A stretch of DNA of 64,000 nucleotides from Prostheceraeus crozeri (Eukaryota > Platyhelminthes > Polycladida > Euryleptidae). The stretch lies in contig CAJQUW010010322.1 in assembly GCA_907163375.1 (NCBI GenBank), positions 28,716-92,715 on the forward strand. Reading direction: 5' to 3'. The stretch's first letter is position 1. Every line of letters begins with the position of its first letter. A model generated the notes under the pieces. That model had not been told where the DNA came from, made no database searches, and saw nothing but the letters and a program-made list of their open reading frames with translations. The translations under genes and the position numbers were made by a program. This document shows positions 19,105 through 29,298 of the stretch, in pieces.

Positions 19105-20283
19105 ATGCCGAAATACAATAATATGAAGACCAGTTTCAAACTGTGTCAATGCCGGAAGGTATTCCGAGCTGACGCCTTCAAGAAACACGCTTGCACTAAC
19201 AAGAAACAGATAGGGGTCGGTCGCTACTATTGCGGAGCCCACAAAGTCAGTCGCTTAAGTGAGCGGCTGGAGGATTGGCACTCACAACACAGCGAGTGTC
19301 AAACAGGCGAAGTAGGCGAAGAAGAACGGAGTTCACTCTTCGCCACTGAGCTCCGTTCTTTGGAGCTACAATCTGCCAACGAGCAAGAACGGAGTTCACT
19401 CTTCACCACTGAGGCCACTGAGCTACAATCCGCCATTGAAGCGATTGCCGCTGTATCCTCGCTTAGTAGCGAGAGCTCGCTGTCCAGCAGCGATAGTGAG
19501 GAGGAGGAGGAGGAGGGAGAGCTACAGTCGCAACCTATCGAGGACGTCGTCCTCGATCGCGAGACCCCTACAGCCGTGACTGCGAGCGGAATTGCAGCAC
19601 AATGTCGCAATTTTGTCAAGCGCCCGCCGGTGATCGCCGAACGGGATAGACTAAAGAAAGAGGTGGAGAAGTTGAAGGAGGAGGCCTTCTCATACAAGTC
19701 AAAGTATGAGGACCTAAAGAACGTGGCCGGAGAGATGAAGAAGGTGAAGGAGAGATTAAGCGAGCGGGATGGCGAGTTGGAGCAGGAGAGGCTCAAGACT
19801 CTCGAGGGGAAAGCCAGAGAAGAGGCTTTGCTAGCAGAGAGGGAAAGTAGGGAGAAGGAGATACGAAGGTTGAAGGAGGAAGTGGAGAGACTCCGTGTGC
19901 AGATGGCTAAGGTGGTCGAGACGAACCACGAGCTGCACCGTTCGGCGCAGCTGGTGGATCGCGATCGAAGGGTGCGTTCCAGCCGTCTGCACATCCCTAT
20001 TAGTAAGGGGAGAGTAGCAGAAACTCCTCTTTTGTACGAGCGTGGAAGAGGGGAGAAATGCTACTCTCGGGTGAAGAAACGGGTGGAGTGTCTACACTTC
20101 ACCTTCGATCATCGTGATCCGATCTCGAATTTCCTTTATGAGGAAGCGTCCGAGAAGATCTGTAAGTAAAAATGACTAAATTAAAATGTAAGATGATAAC
20201 TCACTACTTCTTTCTTTACAGACATCCAAGAGAAGCGACCACCCGCCCCGTTGCCGGAGCCGCAGTCGAAACAGCAAGCCTGA
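19105..20283 (+). CDS. coiled-coil protein with N-terminal Cys/His motif, left-arm gene of copy B
   Basis: The main exon opens at ATG 19,105, preceded by a TTTTTCGCTTCAG acceptor. Residues about 12-31 carry LCQCRKVFRADAFKKHAC, a possible zinc site. Then comes a Ser/Glu-rich acidic region with a partial internal duplication (RSSLF...ELQSA twice) and an EEEEEEGE run. Residues about 175-285 form a strong coiled coil of charged heptads. A GTAAGT donor at about 20,165 and TTTACAG at 20,220 suggest a 58-nt intron with a short terminal exon to 20,283. Base composition is clearly more GC-rich than the neighbouring Polinton genes. I do not recognise a family. Confidence 0.55.
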
Positions 20284-20406
20284 GTCCCTACCACACACCC
20301 TGAGAACGAACCACCGGCTCTCTTAAGAGCCACCATGGGGCAAGACATGATAGAACCTCCACGCGGTTTGCCCTGGGCAGTCTTCGGACTGGCGAATACT
20401 ATCATT

Positions 20407-20432
20407 AAGTTGAATCTGCTATCAGTCAACTT
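20407..20432 (+). other. hairpin downstream of the coiled-coil gene
   Basis: A perfect 7-bp stem, AAGTTGA/TCAACTT, closes a loop containing ATCTGCTATCAG, shared with the upstream hairpin. Surrounding sequence (20,450-20,640) also shows diffuse similarity to 18,510-18,690. Confidence 0.4.
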
Positions 20433-20642
20433 GAACGTTGCAAATGCAGTTCGGTGTAATACTTCCTTTCGACGGGCGTTCCTGTAAAGGGCGGCGGTGA
20501 AACCCGTAGCTATGTATACCGCAAGGGACATTCGGCAATGGTCAATCTTGTTAAACCTCTCTGCGTCATGTTTGCAAGTGATTGCCTCTGTCTCAACGTA
20601 GTATGCATTCGCGCCAGGGCGACATTTAGCCAACTGTCGAAG

Positions 20643-20849
20643 GTTGCCTAAAACTTTCTATTGCATACGTTATGAGAACCATGAGTTCTACCTGTCTCTA
20701 TCAATGAGACGAATTGATGAATGGAATGAAATGGGAGGACACTCACGCGCCACACGCAACATAACACACTTCTCTCTTCCGTAGTCTAACAAGCTCTTTA
20801 CACATGGATCGCAGTCGATTGCTATCCCTGTATCAGAAGTGTAAGCCAT
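20643..20849 (-). CDS. possible small two-exon gene, unknown
   Basis: On the minus strand an ATG (20,847-20,849) opens MAYTSDTGIAIDCDPCVKSL and runs to a GTGAGT donor at about 20,746. A GATAGAGACAG acceptor near 20,692 would lead to a short second exon ending near 20,643. It holds a few conserved-looking cysteines but nothing I recognise. Confidence 0.28.
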
Positions 20850-21032
20850 CTTAATTTTATTTAACACTATTTCATCTACCATCATCGCCCATATGAAATG
20901 TTATAAGATTTACAAGTTAGACTAAGCGTGCTACTATTTCCAAATGAAAAAGTATACATGGTTAAATCATCCACTGAAGCCCCATTCAAGTAAGTCAGTA
21001 TGAAAGCAAAGATAATATGAAATAAAAATTTA

Positions 21033-21479
21033 TTATGGCATGTATTTCAAAAGGTCTTCATCGTCAATATCGTCCCAGAGTCTGTCTTCACATAGATCAC
21101 AAAAACAGTTCACTTGTTTCAATCGTTCTTCCACTGCGAGCCTCACTTTGTCGATATACTCCCACTCCGCCATAGTTCGTGGCTGGGAGTTAGGGGTGTA
21201 CCACTCCCATAATTGGTGGAGGAATTTGATGTTGGTGATCTCCATCACATCGTCAGTATCGTACTGGAGATACTTCCACCTCACGCCTGTTAAGTCGGGA
21301 CACTCCTTCTCACATACACTCTCTTCGTTGTCTGCTGGTAATGACAACTTTCTGATATTGTCCAGTCGGTACACCTTCTCTACCTTCCCCTTCGTTGGAG
21401 CGTTTGGTGCAACGAGCGCCTTTGGTGTTGAGGATGGAGAAGAGAATTTTGTGTTTGGTGTTGTCGGAGGGCTTGTCAT
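21033..21479 (-). CDS. hypothetical protein, 148 aa, divergent from pPolB
   Basis: The first 35 residues are Pro/Ser/Thr-rich and low-complexity. The rest is compact and acidic, with GVRWKYLQYDTDDV, FLHQLWEWY and a CFCDLC pair, ending DIDDEDLLKYMP. An AATAAA-type signal follows at about 21,025 (minus strand). It is divergent from the polymerase transcript, with about 280 nt between the two starts. No family recognised. Confidence 0.5.
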   Translation of the reverse strand: MTSPPTTPNTKFSSPSSTPKALVAPNAPTKGKVEKVYRLDNIRKLSLPADNEESVCEKECPDLTGVRWKYLQYDTDDVMEITNIKFLHQLWEWYTPNSQPRTMAEWEYIDKVRLAVEERLKQVNCFCDLCEDRLWDDIDDEDLLKYMP

Positions 21480-21576
21480 GTTGACTGTGAATAATAACTT
21501 TGAAATGTTTTCTAATTCTTAAGTATCAACAAGCAACCAATCGGAATGAACAGCCAATGAATGATGAATATGAAAG

Positions 21577-21584
21577 TATATATG
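21577..21584 (+). promoter_or_regulatory. TATA box of the polymerase transcript
   Basis: GTATATATGTAAAG, about 180 nt upstream of the leader ATG at 21,758. The predicted start of transcription would be near 21,610. Confidence 0.5.
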
Positions 21585-21615
21585 TAAAGTGACATTCGTG
21601 TCATTTCACTCTGTC

Positions 21616-21698
21616 TTTGAGACGCATAAGTGAACTGTTGTCTAGCGAATTCTGTTATTATTTGAGGCGTACAAGTGAACTGCTCTCTCGTGAATTCC
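21616..21698 (+). repeat. two 38-nt imperfect repeats in the polymerase leader
   Basis: TTTGAGACGCATAAGTGAAC... (21,616-21,653) and TTTGAGGCGTACAAGTGAAC... (21,661-21,698) match at about 80%, both ending in GAATTC. They lie between the TATA box and the leader ATG. Confidence 0.6.
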
Positions 21699-21757
21699 AA
21701 ATTTGAGTGAAGTCTCTATCTTGTTGAAGTATCAACCTTAAACTTGATTTCGTTGAA

Positions 21758-24700
21758 ATGGTAAGTTGACGATTTCCTCTCTCATCTCCCTCAAACGTGT
21801 GGCTAATAGCATCTTCCTCAATTTCAGGCATCAACTTCATCACCAACGCCCTCCCTTCTCGAGGAAAGTTTAGAGTTGTTGAGTCAAGGTAGGTTGTAAC
21901 AATACACTGAGACTTGAACAGAGATGATAGAATGATTTCTCTTTCAGGTGATACCAGTCCCATCTCGAGCGAGTCCATGTCAACATTGTCGCGGGAATGC
22001 AACGATCGGGAATGTGCTGACTGTGGCCACATCTTCACGAGGAAGCGTGATCTCGTCCGACACATCAAGTGAGGTGTTTGTAGACCTAAGTCAGCATCAA
22101 TCTCCGAAGGTGGGGATGATTCTGTTAACGATGTCTCCTTTTCTTGCGATTTATGCATTCAGTCTTTTGAGTCACATTTTGAACTATCTTCACATAGACT
22201 TCGACATACAGACCGTGACGATAGTTATACTAACAGCGCCTCCTCTATCCGACTCTCTGAAGCGTCGATAAATAATTTAGTGAGGAACTACCAGATGGAA
22301 TCCTCAGAAACCATTACTGACTTTGAAGAATGGTTTCATCAAAATTCATCTTTGATTGGTGCGCTCTTCAACAATTTAGTCAATTTTAGAATGAAGGCGC
22401 TCATCTATCTCAAAATAAAATATGTAAAAATCGACCACCATACTGGTCAAATAGTAGAGAGGTTGGAGTTTCACATACCCTCCTCTCCTGCAACCGAAGT
22501 TGTAGACTGTGAGTCTTGGATAAATTTTCATATCCAAGGGTTAAAATTAAACATAGATAAATTTAACGAGCGTGATAGTGGACTCGTTTTTGATGGTATT
22601 GAGACTGCCATGATTAAAATCACTTTATTAGAGAACTACTCTGGACGAGGCTCCTTTAAACTTCCGAAAAATTTAAGAAATAAAGCAGCAGTCATTTCTG
22701 TAGATTGCGAATCGCAATGTTTTAAGTATGCCGTCCTCTACATTCTCCACTATAATGATGTACAGTATAGCCGATACCGTAAGAGTAAGTATCAACAGTG
22801 GGAGAATGAATTAAAGTTTGATGACTGCAATAGTGAAGATATGAAAATTAAAGATATAGAAAAATTTGAAAAATTTAACAACATCAAAATAGTTCTCCAT
22901 GTTTGGGAAAAGGGATTGAAGGGTGTGCGCTACAACTCGCGTTCGAGTTGTTATGACCACGTTGTCAACCTTTTATTAGTAAGACAGGATGATAGTGAGG
23001 AATGGCACTACTGCGGTATTCCCAAAATTTCTCGCTTATACCACCACTTAAGAAATTCTAGCTCATCAGAGATTTATTACTGTGACAGATGCATTCGCAA
23101 CTTAGGAGTAAAAATAGATTTGAAACTCATTACGAATGGTGTAAGCGAGGTAAACTACAAATGGAGCGCATGCCCAAAGATAACGAGTTTTCATATAGAG
23201 AGAATGGCGATGAACTAAGTCCTCTTCGTGTCATCTATGCTGACATCGAATGCTATATCGATGATATCATCCACAAGCCAGCAGCCATATCCTGCTATGA
23301 AGTATGGCATGACCATTTCCAAAATAGAAAAAATAAAATGCACGTCTGGCAAGGTGAGGATTGTATTTACCAATTCCTACAATTCCTCGAACAGGCTGTA
23401 AAATTTCAACAAAAGTATGATGGTGAACTCTATCGCAGATCATTGCATATGACAGCAGATGATCAAGCAAAATTTGATAGTTGCAACGTTTGCCCCAAAT
23501 GTAGTAAAACATTTGATGATGATAAGATTAAGAAAGTGCGCGACCATGATCACATCACTGGTAAATTTAGAAACGCACTATGTTCAAAATGCAATTTTTC
23601 ACTTAGGATGAAACGGCGTACATTAGCCGTCATTTTCCATAATTTCAAGGGCTACGACAGCCATATGATAATAAAAGGAGGTTTAGGTCAAATGAAAGAG
23701 TGGAAGCTTGATGTAATAGCACAAACGAGAGAGAAGTTTATGGCCATGACAGCAAAAGTGCCTGTCGATAAAACTAAAGAAAATAAGACGGTCTATTTTG
23801 ATATAAAATTTTTAGATTCCTACCAATTTATGACTGCATCACTGGCCTCTCTCGTACAAAATCTAAAGTCTCTTCCACTAGCATAAAATCTTAAGAAACA
23901 ATATCCAAATCTAACCGATGAAGTCATCACACGGAAAGGAGTCTTTCCATATGCATATTTTGATGCGATTAGTAAACTCGGCGAGACTTCTCTTCCGCCC
24001 ATAGATAAATTTAAAAATGATTTGACCGGCGCAGAATGTAAGACCGAAGATTATGATCATGCACAAGATGCATGGATAAAATTTGACTGCCATACATTTG
24101 GCGAATATATGATTGCCTATCTTAAGTTAGATGTATTTTTGCTGGCTGATGTATTTCAGGAGTTTCGACGAGTGGCATTAGAAGAAGATAAGTTAGATCC
24201 CGTCCACTTTGTCAGTCTACCAGCCAGGTCATTTAAGTCTGCTTTTAAAATGACTGGTGAGACCATTCATCTCTTACAAGATCCAGAGATGTATAATTTA
24301 TTTGAGCGAGGAATTCGCGGTGGTCTCACATTTGTAAATAAACATAGGTTAAAATCAAAATTAGTAGGCGATGATCAGACTCATCTTAAGTATTATGATC
24401 AAAATAATTTATATGGTAGTTCACTATCCAAACCACTCCCTCACGCTGAGTTTAGCTGGTTAGATGATATTGAAATTCAGCATCTCTCCAACCCTTCTAA
24501 CATACTAGCAATTCCAGATGAAGGTGATTGGGGATATTATTTTGAGATAGATCTAATCTATCCAAATAATATTAAACATAAAACCGTAGATTTTCCACTC
24601 GCACCCGAATCAGGTGAAGTGACCAAAGATATGTTTTCCGACTTTATGAAACAATTTCATAAAGATTTAGAATCATGCGATCAACCCGACTATAAGCCTT

Positions 24701-25746
24701 GCCGCAAACTTTTACTCACCCAATATGATAACGAAAACTATCTAGTCTACTTTAGCATCTTAAAATTTTATTTAGAAATGGGCATGATTTTAAAAAGAGT
24801 TCACTGCATTATTAAATTTAGACAGAAAGCCTTCCTCAAACCATATATTGATAGCAACAGCCAGAAACGTTCACTAGCCCAAAATAATTTTGAAAAAGAT
24901 TTTTATAAGTATAAGAATAATAGTCTATTTGGTAAGACGATGGAGGATGTTAGAAAACGTGTAAACTATAAACTAGTCAATGATGTTACAAAATTTAAGA
25001 AATTGGTCTCATCACCTCTATTCATCGATGGAGACATTATCGATGAGGACCTTGTAGGTGTTAAAATGATAAAATCTGAAGTTGAGTTGTGCAAGCCCAT
25101 CTATATTGGCCAAGCTGTACTAGATTACTCTAAGCTTGAAATGTACCAACTCTTTTATAAAATACTAAAACCATGTCCTCTCGTAAAAGAGGTTCGTTTG
25201 TTGGGTGGTGATACAGATAGTTTCTTCTTAGCCATTACCACGCAAAAAGATTTAAATTTCAATGAAGTAGGAAAGTCTTTAGAAAGATATTTTGATACAT
25301 CAAATTATCCTACTGATCACCCACTCTACTCCATCAAAAATAAGGCAAAACTTGGCTGCTTTAAGGATGAGACAGCAGGGAAGGAAATAGATGAAATGAT
25401 TCTCCTCCGACCAAAAATGTACAGTATGAAATTAAGGGATAGCGACGATAGTATTAAGCGTGCTAAAGGCATATCAAGATCATTGGTCTCTAACATGAAA
25501 CATAAAAATTTCAAGAAAGCCTATAGAAATAAAAATATAACGTTTGTCAATATGACAATCTTGAAATCTAAGTCGCATGAGATCAAAACTCATACTTTTA
25601 GGAAACGGGCGCTTTCAGCATGGGAGGATAAGAGGTGCTGGTTAGAACACAACATATCTCTTCCACATGGACATCCTGACACAAACATACCACCACCTAA
25701 AAGAATTAAACTCACACTACCACATTCAGGAGACGTCTTAGCATAA
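21758..25746 (+). CDS. POLB: protein-primed family B DNA polymerase transcript
   Basis: The replicative polymerase of the element. The leader has an ATG directly followed by a GTAAGT donor (21,758-21,766), with apparent introns 21,761-21,827 and 21,889-21,947. Two C2H2-like fingers follow (CADCGHIF..., about 22,013; FSCDLC...SSHRLRH, about 22,138). The N-terminal domain is at about 22,330-22,700. Exo I is YADIECYID (about 23,236). A Cys/His plus DHDHITGKFRNALC module resembling endonuclease VII lies at about 23,490-23,600. FHNFKGYDSHMI is Exo II. Palm motifs are YYDQNNLYG (about 24,395), YKNNSLFGKTM (about 24,915) and GDTDSFF (about 25,207). Protein priming is known for this family; I infer it here. 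Confidence 0.9.
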
Positions 25747-25896
25747 TCATCCTTAACTTAGTATTTTCATGTTGATTTCTGTAGATAAACATTACTGTTT
25801 TATGTATCGCATTAGATCGTTTCTTCCTTGTGAATATATGCCTACAGTCAGCCCATTCCCCCTATATCTGTGAAAAGACTTTTTCATATACATATT

Positions 25897-25910
25897 TTTA
25901 TTTCAATAAA
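25897..25910. terminator. overlapping convergent poly(A) signals
   Basis: TTTATT (25,897-25,902, an AATAAA for the minus-strand gene) and AATAAA (25,905-25,910, for the polymerase) lie within 14 nt between two convergent genes. Confidence 0.6.
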
Positions 25911-25925
25911 CATATCACAATGACT

Positions 25926-27446
25926 TCACTTTGTTTTCCGAAACACTAAAGTTACGAGGGATTTAGTATCTTTCACATGGATGCACTCTTGTAAACCATT
26001 GGTAATTTTGATAGCAATAGAGGGTATAGTTTGTTTGACGACGGGATGATAGAAAATAGATTCAAACATCTTCTCGACTATTCCATATGAAGCGTCTTTA
26101 TCATGAATGAAATCACGTAAAATGTATTCTTTTTTCTCACCAACAGAAATACGTAGAATCAAATCACTTTGAATGTAAAGGTGCTGTTCATGTTTATCAA
26201 GTGTCATTGGTGTTTCTATACCAATCGTATGCGCAGCAGTAAACACAGTTTGTAGCATTGAAAAACCAAAGAGTTTTTTCAAATTTTGACTCAATTGACA
26301 TTGAATGTCATCGCCCAGTTTCAGAACAACGCGTTGATTTTCAATTGAAAACGAAATGTGGTGTGTCTTTACATCATATTTACTTTTCATCACATGCTTC
26401 AACTTCTGTTGTATATAAGGATTTACTACATGAATGAAGCTTTCAACTGTATGATATAGACGCGGCATTATATTGATAGCAACTTTAGATTCTTCATAAG
26501 ACTGGTAAATTTTCTTGATGCGATCACCATAGATGTCCACCCACCATTCATCATTAACTGAATCAGCTTTAGTGTGATATTCATGAGAACCATACACCAC
26601 ACCGCTTCCAATAATAGGTGTATAATGTCTTACAAAATGACGCAAGGTTGGAGAGAAATAAACTGTAAGTTTGTCATTATATTTCTGAATAACCAACTTA
26701 TTTTTGTCCGCCATAATTTTCTCTCCATACTTCTTACCCACAGTCTCATTCCATCGTTTTACTAACTCAATAAGTGATAAAGGTTGAACACCACGCTTTT
26801 TCAAAATGATGCGTTCTTCACATTCTACAACATCTTCATCAAATATTTTAAATCTATAATGAAATTTGTTGATTCGATTTGAATAAACTTTTTTAACATT
26901 TGCAGTAGCAATTGACGTTAGATGTAGTCCATGACCAAAACCGAGATGTGGATAGAATTCATTATCCAACCTCAGTGTAAGACCTCTAGTAAAAGAATGA
27001 AAGCGAAGGAACTGTCTCCCACTCCAATGATAGATAGTAAACTCATAAGCTTTCTGATTTTTATTCTTCATGATGGAAGTATTACCACTATTGAACGCCT
27101 TAATAATTTTCTCATTCCCAAATGGTTCATAAGAATCTGATTTTATCTGAATCCATTCATAGTTCCACTTTCCATCTGATGTTAAATTGTATGGGAACTG
27201 GAATGCATTATTCATCGTTATTCCATCATGGGTGCGAGGAGTCAATATCATTTCTTCCAAATCATTCACATTCTGAATATTGCTATCATAGCAAATACTA
27301 GAAACGCCAACCTCCCATTCACCTTCTAAATGCAGTGGCCGATTTAATTCTACTCGATAGTCTGATGGTTTATTTTTGGGAAATTTATTCATAGAAGCAT
27401 TACTGGGCAAGTAGATTAGAAACGAGTCCTTATTTTCACTTTCCAT
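25926..27446 (-). CDS. Polinton virion-type protein with LPSNAS...GEWEVG N-terminus (copy B)
   Basis: 506 residues from ATG (an in-frame GTG three codons upstream also exists). The N-terminus DSFLIYLPSNASMNKFP ... LHLEGEWEVGVSSICY is a signature of a Polinton family usually placed among virion genes. The middle repeats a smaller strand-rich unit (FLRFHSFTRGLTLRL ... LGFG), and a similar pattern recurs near the C-terminus (VVLKLGDDIQCQLS ... LFGF). It has no catalytic motif. A fibre, penton-base or other surface role is possible; I cannot decide. Confidence 0.75.
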   Translation of the reverse strand: MESENKDSFLIYLPSNASMNKFPKNKPSDYRVELNRPLHLEGEWEVGVSSICYDSNIQNVNDLEEMILTPRTHDGITMNNAFQFPYNLTSDGKWNYEWIQIKSDSYEPFGNEKIIKAFNSGNTSIMKNKNQKAYEFTIYHWSGRQFLRFHSFTRGLTLRLDNEFYPHLGFGHGLHLTSIATANVKKVYSNRINKFHYRFKIFDEDVVECEERIILKKRGVQPLSLIELVKRWNETVGKKYGEKIMADKNKLVIQKYNDKLTVYFSPTLRHFVRHYTPIIGSGVVYGSHEYHTKADSVNDEWWVDIYGDRIKKIYQSYEESKVAINIMPRLYHTVESFIHVVNPYIQQKLKHVMKSKYDVKTHHISFSIENQRVVLKLGDDIQCQLSQNLKKLFGFSMLQTVFTAAHTIGIETPMTLDKHEQHLYIQSDLILRISVGEKKEYILRDFIHDKDASYGIVEKMFESIFYHPVVKQTIPSIAIKITNGLQECIHVKDTKSLVTLVFRKTK

Positions 27447-27486
27447 ATTATTCACATTGGAAAAAATATATTAGCATACGTTTGCA

Positions 27487-28101
27487 TTAACTCTTCATTC
27501 GGAAATGGAGTGTGATACTTGTCACAGCATCTTTATGAAAAGGAATCAACGCACCAGCATCGTCATAAATTGCAATATCAATTTGTGGGATGTAGTTTGA
27601 TTTCAGCTTTGTATAATGCACTTTCTTGAAAGTATGCTCAGATAAAATACTGCAGCTTTTTGGCTGGTATGGTATCATTGCTAGCAATGGAGCTTCAACA
27701 TCTCCCACACGTACATCTTCACCAATATTGGAATATATCTGAAAATAGTTAATACGACGCGATAGCGACATGTCTGCGCTAGCTTTGGTTACAGTACCAC
27801 TTTTAAAGATATTTTGATCAAAACCCAAAATGTCCATTAGAGTTTTATCCATAATTAGTTCAATACCTTTTCCACTTATAGTGAGAGACAAAGTACCTTC
27901 TTTTTCAGAAAATGAAATATGTTGCTCATTAATCACTTCATTTAAATAATCTACAACCAATTTAACTGAAGTAATAATGCGAGGCATCAACACTCTTGTT
28001 TCATGTAAGATACCACCTAAAGGCTCTACACACTTTCTGTATAAAGATACGGTCCATTCTGTATCAAATTGATTTGACCTTTCACATGGTAAATGTTGCA
28101 T
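27487..28101 (-). CDS. Polinton conserved protein of unknown role, 204 aa (copy B)
   Basis: It starts MQHLPCERS. The middle holds LSLTISGKGIELIMDKTL ... LGF, a strand pattern like the one in the 509-residue-type protein. The end reads YSNIGEDVRVGDVEAPLLAM ... YDDAGALIPFHKDAV ... LHFR. In other Polintons this C-terminal pattern accompanies the GEWEVG module encoded next door. Likely structural by association; nothing enzymatic is seen. Confidence 0.7.
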   Translation of the reverse strand: MQHLPCERSNQFDTEWTVSLYRKCVEPLGGILHETRVLMPRIITSVKLVVDYLNEVINEQHISFSEKEGTLSLTISGKGIELIMDKTLMDILGFDQNIFKSGTVTKASADMSLSRRINYFQIYSNIGEDVRVGDVEAPLLAMIPYQPKSCSILSEHTFKKVHYTKLKSNYIPQIDIAIYDDAGALIPFHKDAVTSITLHFRMKS

Positions 28102-28158
28102 ATTAAATTTTCCATGAACAGCTGCAGAATGATGTCGTAAGAACTGATGAAAATCTTT

Positions 28159-28884
28159 TCAACAAACTAATACTAGATTATCATCGTTTAATTTACTTAT
28201 TGCAATATGATTAGATGATTTGATATAAGTCAATGTTGCCACTTGTTTACCATCAACTCGAAGGAGATAATTTAATTTCTTCAATAATGTTTCAGGAGTC
28301 ATGTTTGTCTTTCTTGGCTTAATCACAATCTTCTTCACCAACGTCTTCTCATTTCTTGGAATAAGATCTACATAATAAGCTTCCTCTCGATATATTAACT
28401 GTTTATAACCACTTATGTGGTAATTAACGTTATAATTATCATAGCTTGTTAAGGCGCTAGCGAGGTAACCTAAATCATTTCTTAAACTTGGACTTAAACC
28501 AACAATCCAATCTTTCTCAACTACATGATGTACATAAGTATGATCATCATTGTGCGGAGTAAATTGGACAATATGTTTACACGCTTTATTCAGGAAATCA
28601 TAAATAAACTTTTTACATGATAAGAGATCTTTCTTTGGCCACTGTGGAATGTATACTCGGCAGCCCTTTTCACATTGGTAAGCAGCTGTACGTCTCATAT
28701 TAATAGTCATCACCTCATGATCAAAAGTATAGACACAGTTGCTATAAACAAGTTGAGTGACACCCACTTCCCAATTTCCATTTAGCTGTTGTGTATGATC
28801 AATGGGAGTAGAAAAGAGTGCGGCTCGATTACTAGTAAATCTATTTGCGGCCGCATTGCTAAGCAAAATATGATAAAACGACAT
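28159..28884 (-). CDS. Polinton GEWEVG-family protein, 241 aa (copy B)
   Basis: Starts MSFYHILLSNAA; NGNWEVGVTQLVYSN lies at about residues 36-50. An RVYIPQWPKKDL segment and a basic KKIVIKPRK stretch follow. It is the second paralogue of the LPSNAS...GEWEVG family in the element. It is divergent from the plus-strand PC4-like gene with only 35 nt between the start codons, so both must share a very compact promoter or one sits inside the other's leader. Confidence 0.72.
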   Translation of the reverse strand: MSFYHILLSNAAANRFTSNRAALFSTPIDHTQQLNGNWEVGVTQLVYSNCVYTFDHEVMTINMRRTAAYQCEKGCRVYIPQWPKKDLLSCKKFIYDFLNKACKHIVQFTPHNDDHTYVHHVVEKDWIVGLSPSLRNDLGYLASALTSYDNYNVNYHISGYKQLIYREEAYYVDLIPRNEKTLVKKIVIKPRKTNMTPETLLKKLNYLLRVDGKQVATLTYIKSSNHIAISKLNDDNLVLVC

Positions 28885-28919
28885 TTTTATATTGCTGATC
28901 TGCGACTTTGCATAACATC

Positions 28920-29276
28920 ATGAAGACTTGGATTTTGGACTCTCTACAATATATCAGAGTTGATCGTGATGGAAACGTACATTTCAAAAATTCTCATGGT
29001 CATACATCAAGAGGTATTACATTAACATGGCGACAATTTGTCAACCTCAATGATATCATGAGGGATTTGGAATATTTTGAAACATTAAGATTTATCTCCT
29101 TGGGTGATCAAGTTTGGCTTCAACATTACAGAAATGAAATTCAAATCTGCCATTCTCATTCCGCAAACTGTTTCTCATTTCGCAAATACAATTGGGAGAA
29201 GTATAGAAGATACATACATCGCTCCATCATGACATTTATTCGTCGTGAGTTCATCGCCCTACTATGCAAATCTTAA
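28920..29276 (+). CDS. small PC4-like protein 1 (copy B)
   Basis: 118 residues, beginning MKTWILDSLQYIRVDRDGNV. A beta-rich N-terminal half with RGITLTWRQFVNL is followed by SLGDQVWLQHY and a basic helical tail (YNWEKYRRYIHRSIMTFIRRE). The order of a short strand, a Gly turn and a GIxLTxxQFxxL helix start recalls the PC4 coactivator core, which binds single-stranded DNA and assists transcription. Sequence identity to PC4 is low, so other small beta folds remain possible. Confidence 0.5.
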   Translation: MKTWILDSLQYIRVDRDGNVHFKNSHGHTSRGITLTWRQFVNLNDIMRDLEYFETLRFISLGDQVWLQHYRNEIQICHSHSANCFSFRKYNWEKYRRYIHRSIMTFIRREFIALLCKS

Positions 29277-29298
29277 TCAGACATGATTACCACGCACC

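Noticed and set aside
19299-19994. 231-codon Ser-rich open frame on the minus strand
   Set aside because: Antisense shadow of the coiled-coil gene; Ser/Leu richness follows from Glu/Lys codons read in reverse.
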